Shown here: in pieces, positions 1 through 9,377 of the stretch
How the letters are laid out: every line of letters starts with the position of its first letter
Position numbering within the stretch: the first letter of the stretch is position 1
Assembly: GCA_035315685.1 (NCBI GenBank)
Contig: DATFXR010000095.1
Coordinates: forward strand, 10,021-74,020
Source of the DNA: QHWK01 sp035315685
GTDB lineage: Bacteria; Acidobacteriota; Vicinamibacteria; Vicinamibacterales; CAVVIG01
Reading direction: 5' to 3'
DNA length: 64,000 bases
Notes under the pieces: generated by a model
What the model saw: the letters and a program-made list of their open reading frames with translations, nothing else
Database searches by the model: none
What the model was told of the DNA's origin: nothing
Position numbers and translations under genes: made by a program

Positions 1-497
1 AAAGTGCCAGTTCCGCCGACGCTCGCCACCGCGACGATCCCGCCGCCCATCTGTTGCGGCAGCGATTCCATCGTCATCGGCGGTTGATAGTCCGGCTCGA
101 CCAGCAGCGCGGCGTACTCGGTGCCGAGGTGGATCGTGCTCTTCCACGTCGAGTCGCGCTCGATGGCCGTGAAGGGCCGGCTTCGGAACGGTTGCACCCA
201 CCACACACTGCCGCTCTTCGCAAACAAGACGATCTGCTGGTTGGGTCGAGCGCCGGCGACACGTCCCGCGATCGGCGCCAGCGTCGCCGGACCGCCATTC
301 GCGGCCGGCGGCACGTTCGTGAACTCGAGCGAAGGCTGAACGTTCGAGGAAGCGGAACTGCCACAACCCGTCGCCGGGTTGCACGTGAGCAGCAACACCG
401 TCGACAGAATGCTGGCGGCGCGCCACAGCCTGCTGGATGGCGTCTGCGCGGCCCTCGTCGGCGTCCATGATCTGCGCCTCAGTTCGTAGGCGGGCAT
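1..497 (-). CDS. Secreted or lipid-anchored protein, N-terminal part (3' end lies off the window)
   Basis: The reading frame is open from the ATG at 497 to the left edge, about 165 residues. It begins with a basic n-region, a hydrophobic segment (LWRAASILSTVLLL) and cysteines (TCNPATGCG) that could be a lipobox or the end of a signal peptide. A domain follows with the phrases VPPAANGGP, IAGRVAGARPNQQIVLFAKSG, WWVQPF and LGTEYAALLVEP. From memory, this pattern occurs at the N-terminus of acidobacterial sensor kinases and regulators, but the effector part is outside the window, so the function is open. GAGGAC lies about 10 bases before the ATG. Other-frame ORFs in this stretch give low-complexity Arg-rich peptides and are shadows. 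Confidence 0.6.
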   Translation of the reverse strand, partial: MPAYELRRRSWTPTRAAQTPSSRLWRAASILSTVLLLTCNPATGCGSSASSNVQPSLEFTNVPPAANGGPATLAPIAGRVAGARPNQQIVLFAKSGSVWWVQPFRSRPFTAIERDSTWKSTIHLGTEYAALLVEPDYQPPMTMESLPQQMGGGIVAVASVGGTGT

Positions 498-742
498 CGC
501 TCAATGTCCTCGCTGGAGTTTCGCAACTCCCCGGGCCGTTGAATGACGCGACCATGCCACGAGGACGCGCAAATCCGACCCCAGCCTGCCGTCCGATGAG
601 GGCACTCAGACGCAACCGTGCCTGAGAGCGCGTCTTCATTTGAGGGCCGCGCTACTTAATTGTGAATGGCGCTGTATGCGCGGCAGGAACTCTTTTGAAA
701 AACGTGCGTGCGCGCGGCTCGAGGTCGCAAACGACTGCGAGC

Positions 743-1762
743 TCAATCCTCGTTCGTCGAATCGCGGCCGATGGCTACTTCGCGCTCCAGGGCGTCCGGA
801 CGGACGGCGCGTCGCAACTGAAGCGGGGTTTGGCCGGTGCGATGCCGCATCACCCGCGCGAAATGCGAGGCGCTCAGGAAGCCGGCGCGTCTGCCGATCT
901 CGGCGGTCGTCACTCGATTGAACAGCGATGAGGTCAGCATGCGCAGGGCGACGCGCGCTCTCGCTTCGATGAGCTGGTCGCTGAACGTCGCATGAGCCGC
1001 CGCGAGCACACGATGGAGGGTGCGCACGGAAATGCTCAACGAGGCGGCGAGGTCGGCCGCTGTCAGCTGTGGCTCGGTGCAGCGCTGCGCGATGCACTCC
1101 TGAATGCGCTCATGCAGCGAGCGCACCGCCGGACCGTAGGCTGGTGTCTCGCTCCGCAGCCCGCTCGCAGTCAGCGCGAGCAGGGAGCCGACCTGGTCGG
1201 ATAGCACGGACCACGGCACGGGCGGCGCGGCGGCGAGGTCGGGCGACAGTTCGCTCAGGTAGGACGACAGCGCCAGCCCCCAGAGGGAGTTCCCGGGAAA
1301 TGCGCCGCGCCGCCAGGACGTTGGGATTCGGGAGCCATTGGCGCAGCCACGGCTCGGAAACGGCCACGTTGATGGCCACGAACGACTCGCGAAGGTCGGC
1401 CCTGATCGGATACTGCGAATCGACAATCACCACGTCGCGCGGCAGCAACTGCAGCGGGCCGCGATGATCCGCCGTCCAGGATGCCTCCAGGGTCATCGCG
1501 AGATTGAAGCTGTGAGTGATCGTCCGCGCGAGCTCGGCGCGCCCTCGCAGCGAGCGATGCGGCGAGCCAACCGACTTGCAGACGCCGATCACGCCGAGGT
1601 GCGCAACGCTCACCTCCGCATGAAACGCCTCCGGGTCCGCGCGGTCGACGCGAACCGGATAGATCGCCTCGCTGAGTGCCGCGGCAAAATGGTCCACTCG
1701 CGCCGCCGCGGGACGTCCGCTGTCGACCAGCGCCGGATCGCATCACTCGAGCTATCCGTCAC
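743..1762 (-). pseudogene. AraC-family transcriptional regulator broken by two compensating frameshifts
   Basis: The pieces assemble into one AraC protein of about 339 residues. A GTG at 1762 with GGAGG 8 bases upstream opens VTDSSSDAIRRWSTADVP. The frame then shifts at about 1712, where one base seems missing, into AAARVDHFAAALSEAIYPVRV and on to ARRISRE. It shifts back at about 1285-1300, where one base seems extra, into NSLWGLALSSYLSEL and the C-terminal HTH (TAADLAASLSISVRTLHRVL, RRAGFLSASHFARVMRHRTG). The order matches the intact paralogue at 3421-4362 (ARRIARDSRWGRVLSPMVTQL), which fixes the joins. The outer pieces share one frame and the middle piece is in another. Either the gene is decaying or the assembly carries indel errors. 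It is divergent from the APC permease and may have controlled it. Confidence 0.75.
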
Positions 1763-1941
1763 GCATGTACCCTCCGGCCACGCAGGATCGGCGTCTCCGC
1801 GCAGCGGTAGAGTATGCGCGCGCCGGTCGGCTCGCGCAAGGGTGCGCCTCGGCGCTGTCACGTGCGGGTCCAAATGAGGACGGTGATGGCACACACAGGC
1901 TATTCCGCTGGAGACCTGCGCCCTAGAGTCTCTGTCGGGTC

Positions 1942-3333
1942 GTGATACACACCACCGCAGACCAGGGTCGCGCCGTCACGCCTGCTGCTTCCCTCGAACA
2001 ATTCGGCTATCACCAGGAGTTGAAGCGGTCGCTGTCGCTCTTCGATCTCGTTGTCTACGGCCTCGTGTACATCAATCTCGTCGCACCGCTGACGACCTTC
2101 GGCATCGTGTTCAACGCCAGCCACGGCATGGTGCCGCTGGTCTACGTCGTCGGCGCGATGGCCATGGCGTTGACCGCCTCGAGCTACGTGACGATGTCCC
2201 GCGTCTTTCCGGTCGCCGGGTCGGTGTACACCTATGCGGGGAGGGGGATCGGCGAGACTGCGGGGTTCTTCGCCGGTTGGGTGATTCTGCTCGATTACGT
2301 GCTGCTGCAGGCGGTCGGATATGTGGTCACGGCCGTGGCGATCCAGTCCATTGTCCCGGACGTGCCGAGGGGCGTCTGGATCGTCCTGTTGATTGCGTTC
2401 AACACGACAATCAACCTTCTCGGAATCGAAGCGACAGCCCGGGTGAACCGGCTGGTGCTCGTCCTGATGTTCACGACGATCGGTCTCTTCATCGCCATCG
2501 CGCTCGCCGGCCTGTCCAGTGGCGTGGCGGGTGCGAGGCTGTCGAGCACGCCATTCTTCACGCCCTCCGAATTCACGCCGACGCTGATTTTCGGAGCGCT
2601 CGCCATCGCGATGTCGGCATTTCTCGGTTTCGACGCGATTTCGACGCTGGCCGAGGAGGCACGCGGCGGATCAGCCATCATCGGTCGAGCGACGCTGCTC
2701 GCGCTGGGAGTCGCCAGCGTCGTCATCGTCGTCGAGTCGTATCTCGCCTCGCTGTTCGCGTTGAGCCGTACGAGTTTCCCTCCTGGCCAACCGACCGACG
2801 GCGCCATTTACGATATCGCCGTCTTGATTGGCGGTCCGGCGTTTCGAGTCTTCATGGTGATCGGGAAGGTCCTCGTCAGTGGCATTGGTGGTGTGCTGCT
2901 GGCGCAGGTGGCGACGGCACGGATCCTCTACGGGATGGCGCGCGACGGCAACCTGCCACGTTTCCTTGCGCACGTTCATGCCTCGCGGCGGGTGCCTGAC
3001 AAGGCGATCATCGCCGTTGCCGCGATGAATCTCGTTGGTGGCCTCGCATTCGCCAATCAGATGGCGCTGGTGATCTCCCTGGTCAATTTCGGAGCGTTGA
3101 CCGGCTTTCTCCTCCTTCATCTCTCCGTGATCGTCCACTTCCTCTGGCGGCAGCAGAGCCGGAACTGGCTTGCGCACCTGGTGGTGCCGCTGCTCGGCGT
3201 TGCGATCAACGGCTACGTGCTGCTCAACCTGGCGGTGCCGGCGAAGGTCGGCGGAATCACCTGGCTTGCGACCGGTGTCCTCGTGCTGATGGGGCTCAGG
3301 CTCACGGGCCGCCGCATCGTGATGCCGGTTTAG
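1942..3333 (+). CDS. APC-family amino acid/polyamine permease
   Basis: A 463-residue inner-membrane protein with about 12 hydrophobic segments and the APC-superfamily layout. The conserved first-helix region is LSLFDLVVYGLVYINLVAP (residues 31-50), and the loop PVAGSVYTYAGRGIGE (90-105) is characteristic of APC permeases. Length is normal for YfnA/PuuP-like members. The likely role is uptake of an amino acid or amine by secondary transport; the substrate cannot be read from sequence. The start is a GTG at 1942 with only a weak ribosome site. The gene lies between two AraC regulators and upstream of a TonB receptor, which suggests a regulated uptake locus. Confidence 0.85.
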   Translation: MIHTTADQGRAVTPAASLEQFGYHQELKRSLSLFDLVVYGLVYINLVAPLTTFGIVFNASHGMVPLVYVVGAMAMALTASSYVTMSRVFPVAGSVYTYAGRGIGETAGFFAGWVILLDYVLLQAVGYVVTAVAIQSIVPDVPRGVWIVLLIAFNTTINLLGIEATARVNRLVLVLMFTTIGLFIAIALAGLSSGVAGARLSSTPFFTPSEFTPTLIFGALAIAMSAFLGFDAISTLAEEARGGSAIIGRATLLALGVASVVIVVESYLASLFALSRTSFPPGQPTDGAIYDIAVLIGGPAFRVFMVIGKVLVSGIGGVLLAQVATARILYGMARDGNLPRFLAHVHASRRVPDKAIIAVAAMNLVGGLAFANQMALVISLVNFGALTGFLLLHLSVIVHFLWRQQSRNWLAHLVVPLLGVAINGYVLLNLAVPAKVGGITWLATGVLVLMGLRLTGRRIVMPV

Positions 3334-3420
3334 CCTGGCACATCCGCGTTCAAAATGACGCCGCCGGGTGGCACGCACAGGCTGTTCGGCGAAAAACGAG
3401 ATGGGGAGAATGAGGTAGTC

Positions 3421-4362
3421 GTGTCCGGACAACAAGGCATTCGGCGGTTCTCGACCGAGAAGATTCCGGCCGGAATGAGGCTGGACTACTGGATGAGCCA
3501 TCTGGGCGAGTCGTTGTGGCCCGTGAGCGATTGGAGCGGCATCTCCGGCGACTTCTCGATTGAGATGCAGGAAGCGCCCCTCGGATGCCTCTCGACAGTG
3601 ACGGAGACCCTCAGGGGCGTGTCGCACACGCGTCGGACGAAAAGCGACGTGGCGAACAGCACGGAGTCCTGTTTTCAGCTCTTCACCTGCGACGCACCGT
3701 GGTCGATGGCACAGAACGGCCATGATGAGCGCCTTCTTGGAGGAGATGTCGTGCTCGTGGGTGATGGCGAACACGACTCCTATACGCCGCCGCGGCTCCA
3801 GTCGCACATCATCAAGCTGCCGACGCACTGGCTCCAGAGCTGGCTCGCTGATCCGGACGTCCTCGTCGGACGCAGGATTGCGAGAGATTCGAGGTGGGGG
3901 CGGGTGCTCTCACCAATGGTTACGCAGCTCACACCCGAGCTCGCCGTGGCTCCGCCTCTCCCGCATCGGGTGCTGGTGGATCAATTGGGGACGACGCTCG
4001 CGCTGATCGCGGGCGAGGCGCAAACCGGGGCGATGCCCGATCTGCTCCAGCAGATTCGAGGCTGCATCGGTCAGCGTTGCTGCGAAGCGCAGCTCACGGC
4101 CGCAGACGTCGCTGCCTCGCTCAACGTTCCGCCATCGATGCTGCATCGCGTGCTCGCGGCGAACAATCTGACCTTTGCGTCCGAATTGATCGACGCGCGA
4201 TTCCAGGTGGCGCTTCACATGCTCACGTCGCCTTCGTACGCTCAACTGACCTCGATCGACATCGCGCGACGCGCCGGCTTCCTGAATACCTCTCATTTTG
4301 CGCGAGTCGTGCGCAAGCGGACGGGCCACACGCCGCAAGCGCTGCGGCGCTCGGCCAGCTGA
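3421..4362 (+). CDS. AraC-family transcriptional regulator
   Basis: A 313-residue regulator with an N-terminal AraC-binding-like sensory region (RRFSTEKIPAGMRLDYWMSHL onward) and a C-terminal double HTH (TAADVAASLNVPPSMLHRVL; RRAGFLNTSHFARVVRKRTG). The GTG at 3421 is preferred over the in-frame ATG at 3355: GAGG sits 5 bases before it, and it aligns with the start of the broken paralogue at 1762. The gene ends 11 bases before the TonB receptor and probably shares its transcript or controls it. The inducer is unknown. Confidence 0.87.
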   Translation: MSGQQGIRRFSTEKIPAGMRLDYWMSHLGESLWPVSDWSGISGDFSIEMQEAPLGCLSTVTETLRGVSHTRRTKSDVANSTESCFQLFTCDAPWSMAQNGHDERLLGGDVVLVGDGEHDSYTPPRLQSHIIKLPTHWLQSWLADPDVLVGRRIARDSRWGRVLSPMVTQLTPELAVAPPLPHRVLVDQLGTTLALIAGEAQTGAMPDLLQQIRGCIGQRCCEAQLTAADVAASLNVPPSMLHRVLAANNLTFASELIDARFQVALHMLTSPSYAQLTSIDIARRAGFLNTSHFARVVRKRTGHTPQALRRSAS

Positions 4363-4373
4363 GCGCACGAGGC

Positions 4374-6878
4374 ATGAGGCGACCGCGGCTCACTCTCCAA
4401 CGCATCGGGTCCTGCGTCGCAATCCTGCTTGCGATCGCGCACGCCAGCGCGGTCGCGGCCCAGGAGAGCTCCGCCGCGACCGTCGCGCAGAGCGGCATTG
4501 CCGGGGTCGTCAAGGACGCGACCGGCGCCGTTCTCCCCGGCGTCACGGTGGAAGCGACGAGCCCGGCGCCGCTCGACAACGCCCGCTCCGTCGTCACCGA
4601 CGCCGAGGGGAAATACGCGATCGCCGATCTGCGACCGGGCACCTACTCGGTCACGTTCAGCCTGGCCGGCTTCAAAACGTTCAAGCGTGATGGTGTCGAG
4701 CTGCCCGCCGCTTCCACGGCGACGGTCAATGCGGAGATGAACGTCGCATCGCTCCAGGAAACGGTCATCGTCACCGCGCGCAAACGCGCCGAGGATCTGC
4801 AGCAGGTGCCGCAGTCGATCGCGGCGGATACCGCGGAGGAGCTCGAGGCGCAGTCCGTGCAGCGGCTGTCCGATCTCGGTCAAGTGACGCCGAATTTGCT
4901 GTATGGCCAGAAGGTGCAGTCCGGCAGCAGCGCCGGCCAGGTCTACATTCGGGGCATCGGTCAGCAGGACACCAAAGCGCTCTTCAGTCCGGGCGTGGGA
5001 ATCTACGTCGACGGCGTCTATCTCGGTCGTGCCCAGGCTAACGATCTGGACATGGCTGACGTGAAACAAGTGGAGGTCCTCTACGGACCGCAAGGGACGC
5101 TCTTCGGCAAAAATTCGAACGGCGGCGCCATCAACGTCGTGACGACCAAGCCGGACCTCTCGGCAGCGAGACCGGTCGGCAGCATCGAGCTGCAAACAGG
5201 AAACTTTGCCAGGCTCGACGCGCTTGGCGTATTGAGCGTGCCGCTGGTCGCCAACAAGGCTGCTTTGCAAGTGAGCGTGACGCGTCGTGGTCAGGATGGC
5301 TACAGCCAGCGGATCGACGGCCAGGATCAGGCGAACCAGAACAGAACCTCCGGGCGCGCACAGCTGCTGTTGAAGCCTGCCAGCAGCTTCGAAGCGTCCG
5401 TCAGCGTCGATGGCACGTCCTTCGACGAACACTCCGGAGCCTACCGGCTGGTCGATGTACGGGAGACGTCTCGGATTCCCGTGGCGTACGCGCTGCTCAC
5501 GCCGTACCGCTACGACGATCGGTGGGTCACGGCGAGCGACTTCCGGGTCAACGGAACCGGGCCGAACAAGAACGCGGGCCACGTCTGGGGATCGTCGTTG
5601 GCGCTCACGTGGGACCAGCCGTGGGGCACGCTCAGGTCGATCACCGCCTATCGGAGTCTTCACTCCGACAGCGAATTCGATCCGGACGGATCGCCGCTCA
5701 CCGTCCTCGACATCCTGAATCCGATTGACCAGCGTCAGTTTTCGCAGGAGGTCCAGCTCGCCGGCACGTCGTTCGACCGGAGACTTCGCTGGGTGACCGG
5801 CCTCTACTACTTCAAGGAGCACGCGCAGGACCTCGAGCCGTCGATCATCGTGGTCGAGATCTTCCACGGCGAAGCGAACCTGTCCTACAACAACTGGGTG
5901 GAGAATCAGAGCCCCGCGGCATACGGGCAGCTGACGTTCGACCTGACGAACCGGCTCAAGCTGACCGCCGGCGGTCGGCTCTCGCAGGACAAGGTCGATG
6001 CGGAGCGCATTCAGACCGGCTATCCGGTCCCTGACATCCAGCAGCCGTTGGCGACCCGGTCGGCTAGCTGGACATTCTTCCTGCCGCGAGTCGGACTCGA
6101 CTATCAGTGGACGCCACGCGTGATGACCTACGCGTCGGTGGCGGAAGGCTCGAAGAGCGGCGGGTTCAACGGACGCGCGGCGTCGCCAGAGGAATTCGCG
6201 CAGTTCGAGCCCGAGACAGTGTGGGCGTACGAAGTAGGGCTTCGCTCCGAGTGGTTCGACAGGCGCGTGCGCTTCAACGCGACCGGCTTCTACAGTGACT
6301 ACAAGGACTTTCAGATCCAGCTGAATCGATCGACGGTGGACCCCGAGACGGGCCAGCCGCACGCGTTCAGTTTCGTCGGAAACATGCCGAAGGCGACGAT
6401 CAAGGGTGGCGAATTCACGCTTGCTGCCGTGCCGTTACCGAGCCTGCGACTGCTGGCAGGTCTCGGAATCACAGATGGCAAGTACGTGACCGTGACGCCG
6501 GGCGCACCGGTGACTACTGACGACCAGTTCGTGGATGCACCGAAGTTCACGGTCACTGCTGGCGCGGAGTACGCCGCAGCGATCGGCAACCTGGGGCATC
6601 TTGTCGCGCGCGGGGACTACATTCACAAGAGTACGATTCAATACGACTACGGTAACTCGCCGTTAGTCGCCCAGAGTCCCTTCGGACTGCTGAACGCGAG
6701 GCTGACCTGGCAGCTGCGCAACTCGCCGGTGTCCCTGTTCCTGTTCGGAACGAACCTGACCGATACGCACTATGCGCTCGGCGGCCTCGATGACGGACCC
6801 GGCGGAGGGCTTGGCGAAGTGATCAAGCTCATGGGCCCGCCTCGCCAGTGGGGCGTGGGCGCTCACTACCGCTTCTAA
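4374..6878 (+). CDS. TonB-dependent receptor with N-terminal carboxypeptidase-regulatory-like domain
   Basis: An 834-residue outer-membrane receptor. Residues 1-28 form a signal peptide ending near AVAAQ. Residues ~40-125 are a CarboxypepD_reg-like Ig domain (IAGVVKDATGAVLPGVTVEA, GKYAIADLRPGTYSVTF). A plug follows from ~130 (IVTARKRAEDLQQVPQSI, VYIRGIGQQDTK, GPQGTLFGKNSNGGAINVVT). The rest is a barrel ending in an aromatic residue (GVGAHYRF). The ATG at 4374 begins the signal peptide; the longer open frame back to 3894 only overlaps the AraC gene. It imports a ligand across the outer membrane using TonB energy. The neighbouring APC permease hints at a shared substrate route, but this is inference. 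Confidence 0.9.
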   Translation: MRRPRLTLQRIGSCVAILLAIAHASAVAAQESSAATVAQSGIAGVVKDATGAVLPGVTVEATSPAPLDNARSVVTDAEGKYAIADLRPGTYSVTFSLAGFKTFKRDGVELPAASTATVNAEMNVASLQETVIVTARKRAEDLQQVPQSIAADTAEELEAQSVQRLSDLGQVTPNLLYGQKVQSGSSAGQVYIRGIGQQDTKALFSPGVGIYVDGVYLGRAQANDLDMADVKQVEVLYGPQGTLFGKNSNGGAINVVTTKPDLSAARPVGSIELQTGNFARLDALGVLSVPLVANKAALQVSVTRRGQDGYSQRIDGQDQANQNRTSGRAQLLLKPASSFEASVSVDGTSFDEHSGAYRLVDVRETSRIPVAYALLTPYRYDDRWVTASDFRVNGTGPNKNAGHVWGSSLALTWDQPWGTLRSITAYRSLHSDSEFDPDGSPLTVLDILNPIDQRQFSQEVQLAGTSFDRRLRWVTGLYYFKEHAQDLEPSIIVVEIFHGEANLSYNNWVENQSPAAYGQLTFDLTNRLKLTAGGRLSQDKVDAERIQTGYPVPDIQQPLATRSASWTFFLPRVGLDYQWTPRVMTYASVAEGSKSGGFNGRAASPEEFAQFEPETVWAYEVGLRSEWFDRRVRFNATGFYSDYKDFQIQLNRSTVDPETGQPHAFSFVGNMPKATIKGGEFTLAAVPLPSLRLLAGLGITDGKYVTVTPGAPVTTDDQFVDAPKFTVTAGAEYAAAIGNLGHLVARGDYIHKSTIQYDYGNSPLVAQSPFGLLNARLTWQLRNSPVSLFLFGTNLTDTHYALGGLDDGPGGGLGEVIKLMGPPRQWGVGAHYRF

Positions 6879-6901
6879 AGCGTGCGAGTGTTGCGCGTCG
6901 A

Positions 6902-6919
6902 GTCCGGCTCGAGCCGGAC
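6902..6919. repeat. Perfect 18-bp palindrome between convergent genes (REP-like element, possible terminator)
   Basis: GTCCGGCTCGAGCCGGAC equals its own reverse complement and can fold as a 7-bp GC stem with a TCGA loop. It lies 23 bases after the TonB receptor stop and 35 before the glgX stop, so it could end transcription from both sides, though no T-run follows. From memory, acidobacterial genomes carry many dispersed copies of GTCCGGCTC-type palindromes. No second copy was noticed in this window. Confidence 0.5.
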
Positions 6920-6953
6920 ACTACGTGCGACGGAAGCGATCGCCGGCTTGCGA

Positions 6954-9008
6954 TCAAGACATCCGTTCGTCCGAATACAACACGACGACCGAACGCGGGG
7001 CCGCGCGGTAGGAAGACCCGGAGACGGCAGGAGCGATGTCCCAGTCGACGATGTCGTTTGGTGAGTCGAGGCCGGTATCGATCCACCGTCGCCAGGCCCC
7101 GTCGTGGCCGCCTGCTGGCGGCAGCTCGAAGTCGAGCGGTTCCCAGTAGGCGTTCAGAATCGTGTGGATCCAGACCTTCTCGAACGGATCCTCCATCGTG
7201 AACGCCAGGCTGTGCGACCAGTCGCTCCAGTCTGGCTGATTGAGATGCACGCCGTGCCAGCTGCTGTTCGAGCTGCGAAGGATCCGCTCCAGGCTCAGAC
7301 GCTGTCGCTCGGGTTCAGCCGAGCGCTGCGCGCGGCGCCCGTTCAAGAGGCGCACGAATCGGTGCACGTCTGCGTGCTTGTCGAGCAGCCGCCAGTCGAA
7401 CCAGCTGATCTCGTTGTCATGACCGTAGGCGTTGTTGTTGCCCTGCTGCGTGCGACGAACCTCGTCGCCCATCAGCATCATCGGCATCCCGAGCGACAGC
7501 ATCGTCGTGGCGAAGTAGTTCTTCACCTGCCGGGTGCGCAGCGCCTCGACCGCGGGATCGTCGGCCGGACCTTCCACGCCCCAGTTGCCGCTGCGGTTGT
7601 CGTCGTTGCCATCCCTGTTGCCCTCGCCATTGGCCTCGTTGTGCTTGGAGGCGTAGGACACGAGATCGTTGAGCGTGAAGCCGTCGTGGCAGGTGACGAA
7701 GTTGACGCTCTCCTCGGCCTCGCGTTCCTTGTGGCCGTAGATGTTCGGGCTGCCGAGCAGCCGATCGGCGAGCGGCCCCACCGTGCGTTCGTCGCCGCGG
7801 AAAAAGCTGCGCACGTCGTCTCGAAAGCGCCCGTTCCATTCACGCCAGCTGTCGCCGGTGAACGAACCGACCTGATACAGGCCGGCGGCGTCCCACGCTT
7901 CTGCAATGAGCTTGGTCCCCGCCAGCGCCGGGTCCGATTCGATGTCCCACAACACCGGCGGCCTCGGCATCGGATTGCCCGATTCGTCGCGGCTGAGAAT
8001 CGACGCCAGATCGAACCGGAAGCCGTCGACGTGCATCGCCTCCACCCAGTAGCGGAGGCTGTCGACGATCATGCGGCGGACGATCGGATGATTCGCGTTG
8101 AGCGTATTGCCGGTGCCGCTATAGTTCGAGTAGTAGGTCTCGTCGCGTTCGAGGATGTAGTAGGTCCGGTTGTCGATGCCACGAAAACTCAGCGTCGGCC
8201 CGCGCTGATCGCCTTCGGTCGTGTGATTGAAGACCACGTCGAGAATCACTTCGAGGCCAGCGCGATGCAGCGCTTTGACCATGTCGCGGAATTCGTCGAC
8301 CGGACCGAGCGGATCCTGCCGTGAGCTGTAGGCGCGGTGCGGTGAGAAGAACGAGATCGGCGCATAGCCCCAATAATTGACCAGTCCGGAAGGCGCGTCC
8401 TGCGCGTCGTACTGAAACACAGGCAGCAGCTCGACGGCGGTGATTCCCAGCTCCTGCAGATACGGAATCTTCTCGATCAAGCCGGCATAGGTGCCCCGCT
8501 TCGGGTCGGCGACGCCGGAGCTGGGATGGCGCGTGAATCCGCGAACGTGCATCTCATAGATGATCGTCTTCGATGATGGTCGCTGCAGGTGAACGTCGCC
8601 TTCCCAGTCGTAGGCGTGGGGATCGACGACGATGCTCTTCATCGACGCCGCGGTGTTGTCGCCGGGGCCAGCCGCGGCGGCGCGGCTGTACGTCCTCGGG
8701 ACGGCAACTCCGCGCCCGTAAGGATCGAGCAGCACTTTCGCAGGATCGAATCGCAGACCGTTGGCGGGATCGAACGGTCCCGTCACGCGATACGCATACA
8801 GCTGCCCCGCCCGGACGGCGGGCACGAAGACATGCCAGTACGCGTAGGCGCGATCCACCGCAGGATCGATCGGGATCACGCGAGCCGGGTGGGCATCGTC
8901 GTCGCGATCGAAGAGCAGCAGATCCACGCCGGTCGCATCGCGGGAGAACAGGCTGAAGTTGACGCCGCCGGGCATCACCGTCGCGCCAAGCGGTGAGGGA
9001 CTGCTCAT
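6954..9008 (-). CDS. glgX: Glycogen debranching enzyme GlgX (isoamylase-type GH13)
   Basis: A 684-residue cytoplasmic alpha-1,6-glucosidase that trims limit-dextrin branches in glycogen breakdown. An N-terminal CBM48-like domain (PLGATVMPGGVNFSLFS) precedes the GH13 barrel. The barrel shows the family motifs: DVVFNH at 257-262, the nucleophile Asp333 in GFRFDLAS, the acid Glu370 in LIAEAWD, and Asp442 in CHDGFTLNDL. The insert EGNRDGNDDNRSGNWGVEG is typical of GlgX. Length is normal. It stands alone with no other glycogen genes near, and converges on the TonB receptor. Confidence 0.95.
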   Translation of the reverse strand: MSSPSPLGATVMPGGVNFSLFSRDATGVDLLLFDRDDDAHPARVIPIDPAVDRAYAYWHVFVPAVRAGQLYAYRVTGPFDPANGLRFDPAKVLLDPYGRGVAVPRTYSRAAAAGPGDNTAASMKSIVVDPHAYDWEGDVHLQRPSSKTIIYEMHVRGFTRHPSSGVADPKRGTYAGLIEKIPYLQELGITAVELLPVFQYDAQDAPSGLVNYWGYAPISFFSPHRAYSSRQDPLGPVDEFRDMVKALHRAGLEVILDVVFNHTTEGDQRGPTLSFRGIDNRTYYILERDETYYSNYSGTGNTLNANHPIVRRMIVDSLRYWVEAMHVDGFRFDLASILSRDESGNPMPRPPVLWDIESDPALAGTKLIAEAWDAAGLYQVGSFTGDSWREWNGRFRDDVRSFFRGDERTVGPLADRLLGSPNIYGHKEREAEESVNFVTCHDGFTLNDLVSYASKHNEANGEGNRDGNDDNRSGNWGVEGPADDPAVEALRTRQVKNYFATTMLSLGMPMMLMGDEVRRTQQGNNNAYGHDNEISWFDWRLLDKHADVHRFVRLLNGRRAQRSAEPERQRLSLERILRSSNSSWHGVHLNQPDWSDWSHSLAFTMEDPFEKVWIHTILNAYWEPLDFELPPAGGHDGAWRRWIDTGLDSPNDIVDWDIAPAVSGSSYRAAPRSVVVLYSDERMS

Positions 9009-9188
9009 CGCATCATCCTTATCGAGACCTCGGCGCGCCGCTCAGTAGCCCCGGCGGTTCCCGGCAAATTCAGCCGCTGCGCATCATACGCCGCCAGGCC
9101 GGAGAGCACGATGACGCCTGCGAAGGACGGCTCTCGCACTGATCGATGGCGCGCGTGCAGGTCGTCGCGTCTCATACGTCCCATGCCG

Positions 9189-9377
9189 TCACCGTCGAAT
9201 CGCCGCAGCCGGCGCCACCGCCGCCGGCCGCGTTTTCGTGTGCCGAATCAGGTCGCCCGCGAATGCACCGGCCAGCAGTGCTCCGGCCCAGATTGCGGGC
9301 CAGAGCATCACCTGAACCACAACCTGCACTCCGGACGGCAGTCGCAGGAAGTCATTCGCAGCCATGACGGCGGTCAC
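9189..9377 (-). CDS. Small single-span membrane protein, hypothetical
   Basis: A 62-residue frame with one hydrophobic stretch (VQVVVQVMLWPAIWAGALLAGAFAG) and a basic tail. Its GTG start at 9377 overlaps the SYLF gene stop as GTGA, the usual arrangement for translational coupling. No family recognised. It could be a chance ORF in GC-rich DNA; the membrane segment and coupling favour it. Nothing further is seen between it and glgX (9009-9188). Confidence 0.4.
   Translation of the reverse strand: MTAVMAANDFLRLPSGVQVVVQVMLWPAIWAGALLAGAFAGDLIRHTKTRPAAVAPAAAIRR

Noticed and set aside
3894..4373. 160-residue upstream extension of the TonB receptor frame
   Set aside because: It lies inside the AraC gene in another frame and would bury the signal peptide that begins at 4374.
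4293..6362. 689-residue minus-strand ORF opposite the TonB receptor
   Set aside because: Antisense shadow in GC-rich DNA: Arg/Leu-rich, no domain, while the plus strand gives a complete receptor.
7104..8324. 406-residue plus-strand ORF opposite glgX
   Set aside because: Val/Arg-rich shadow; glgX catalytic motifs cover the same interval.
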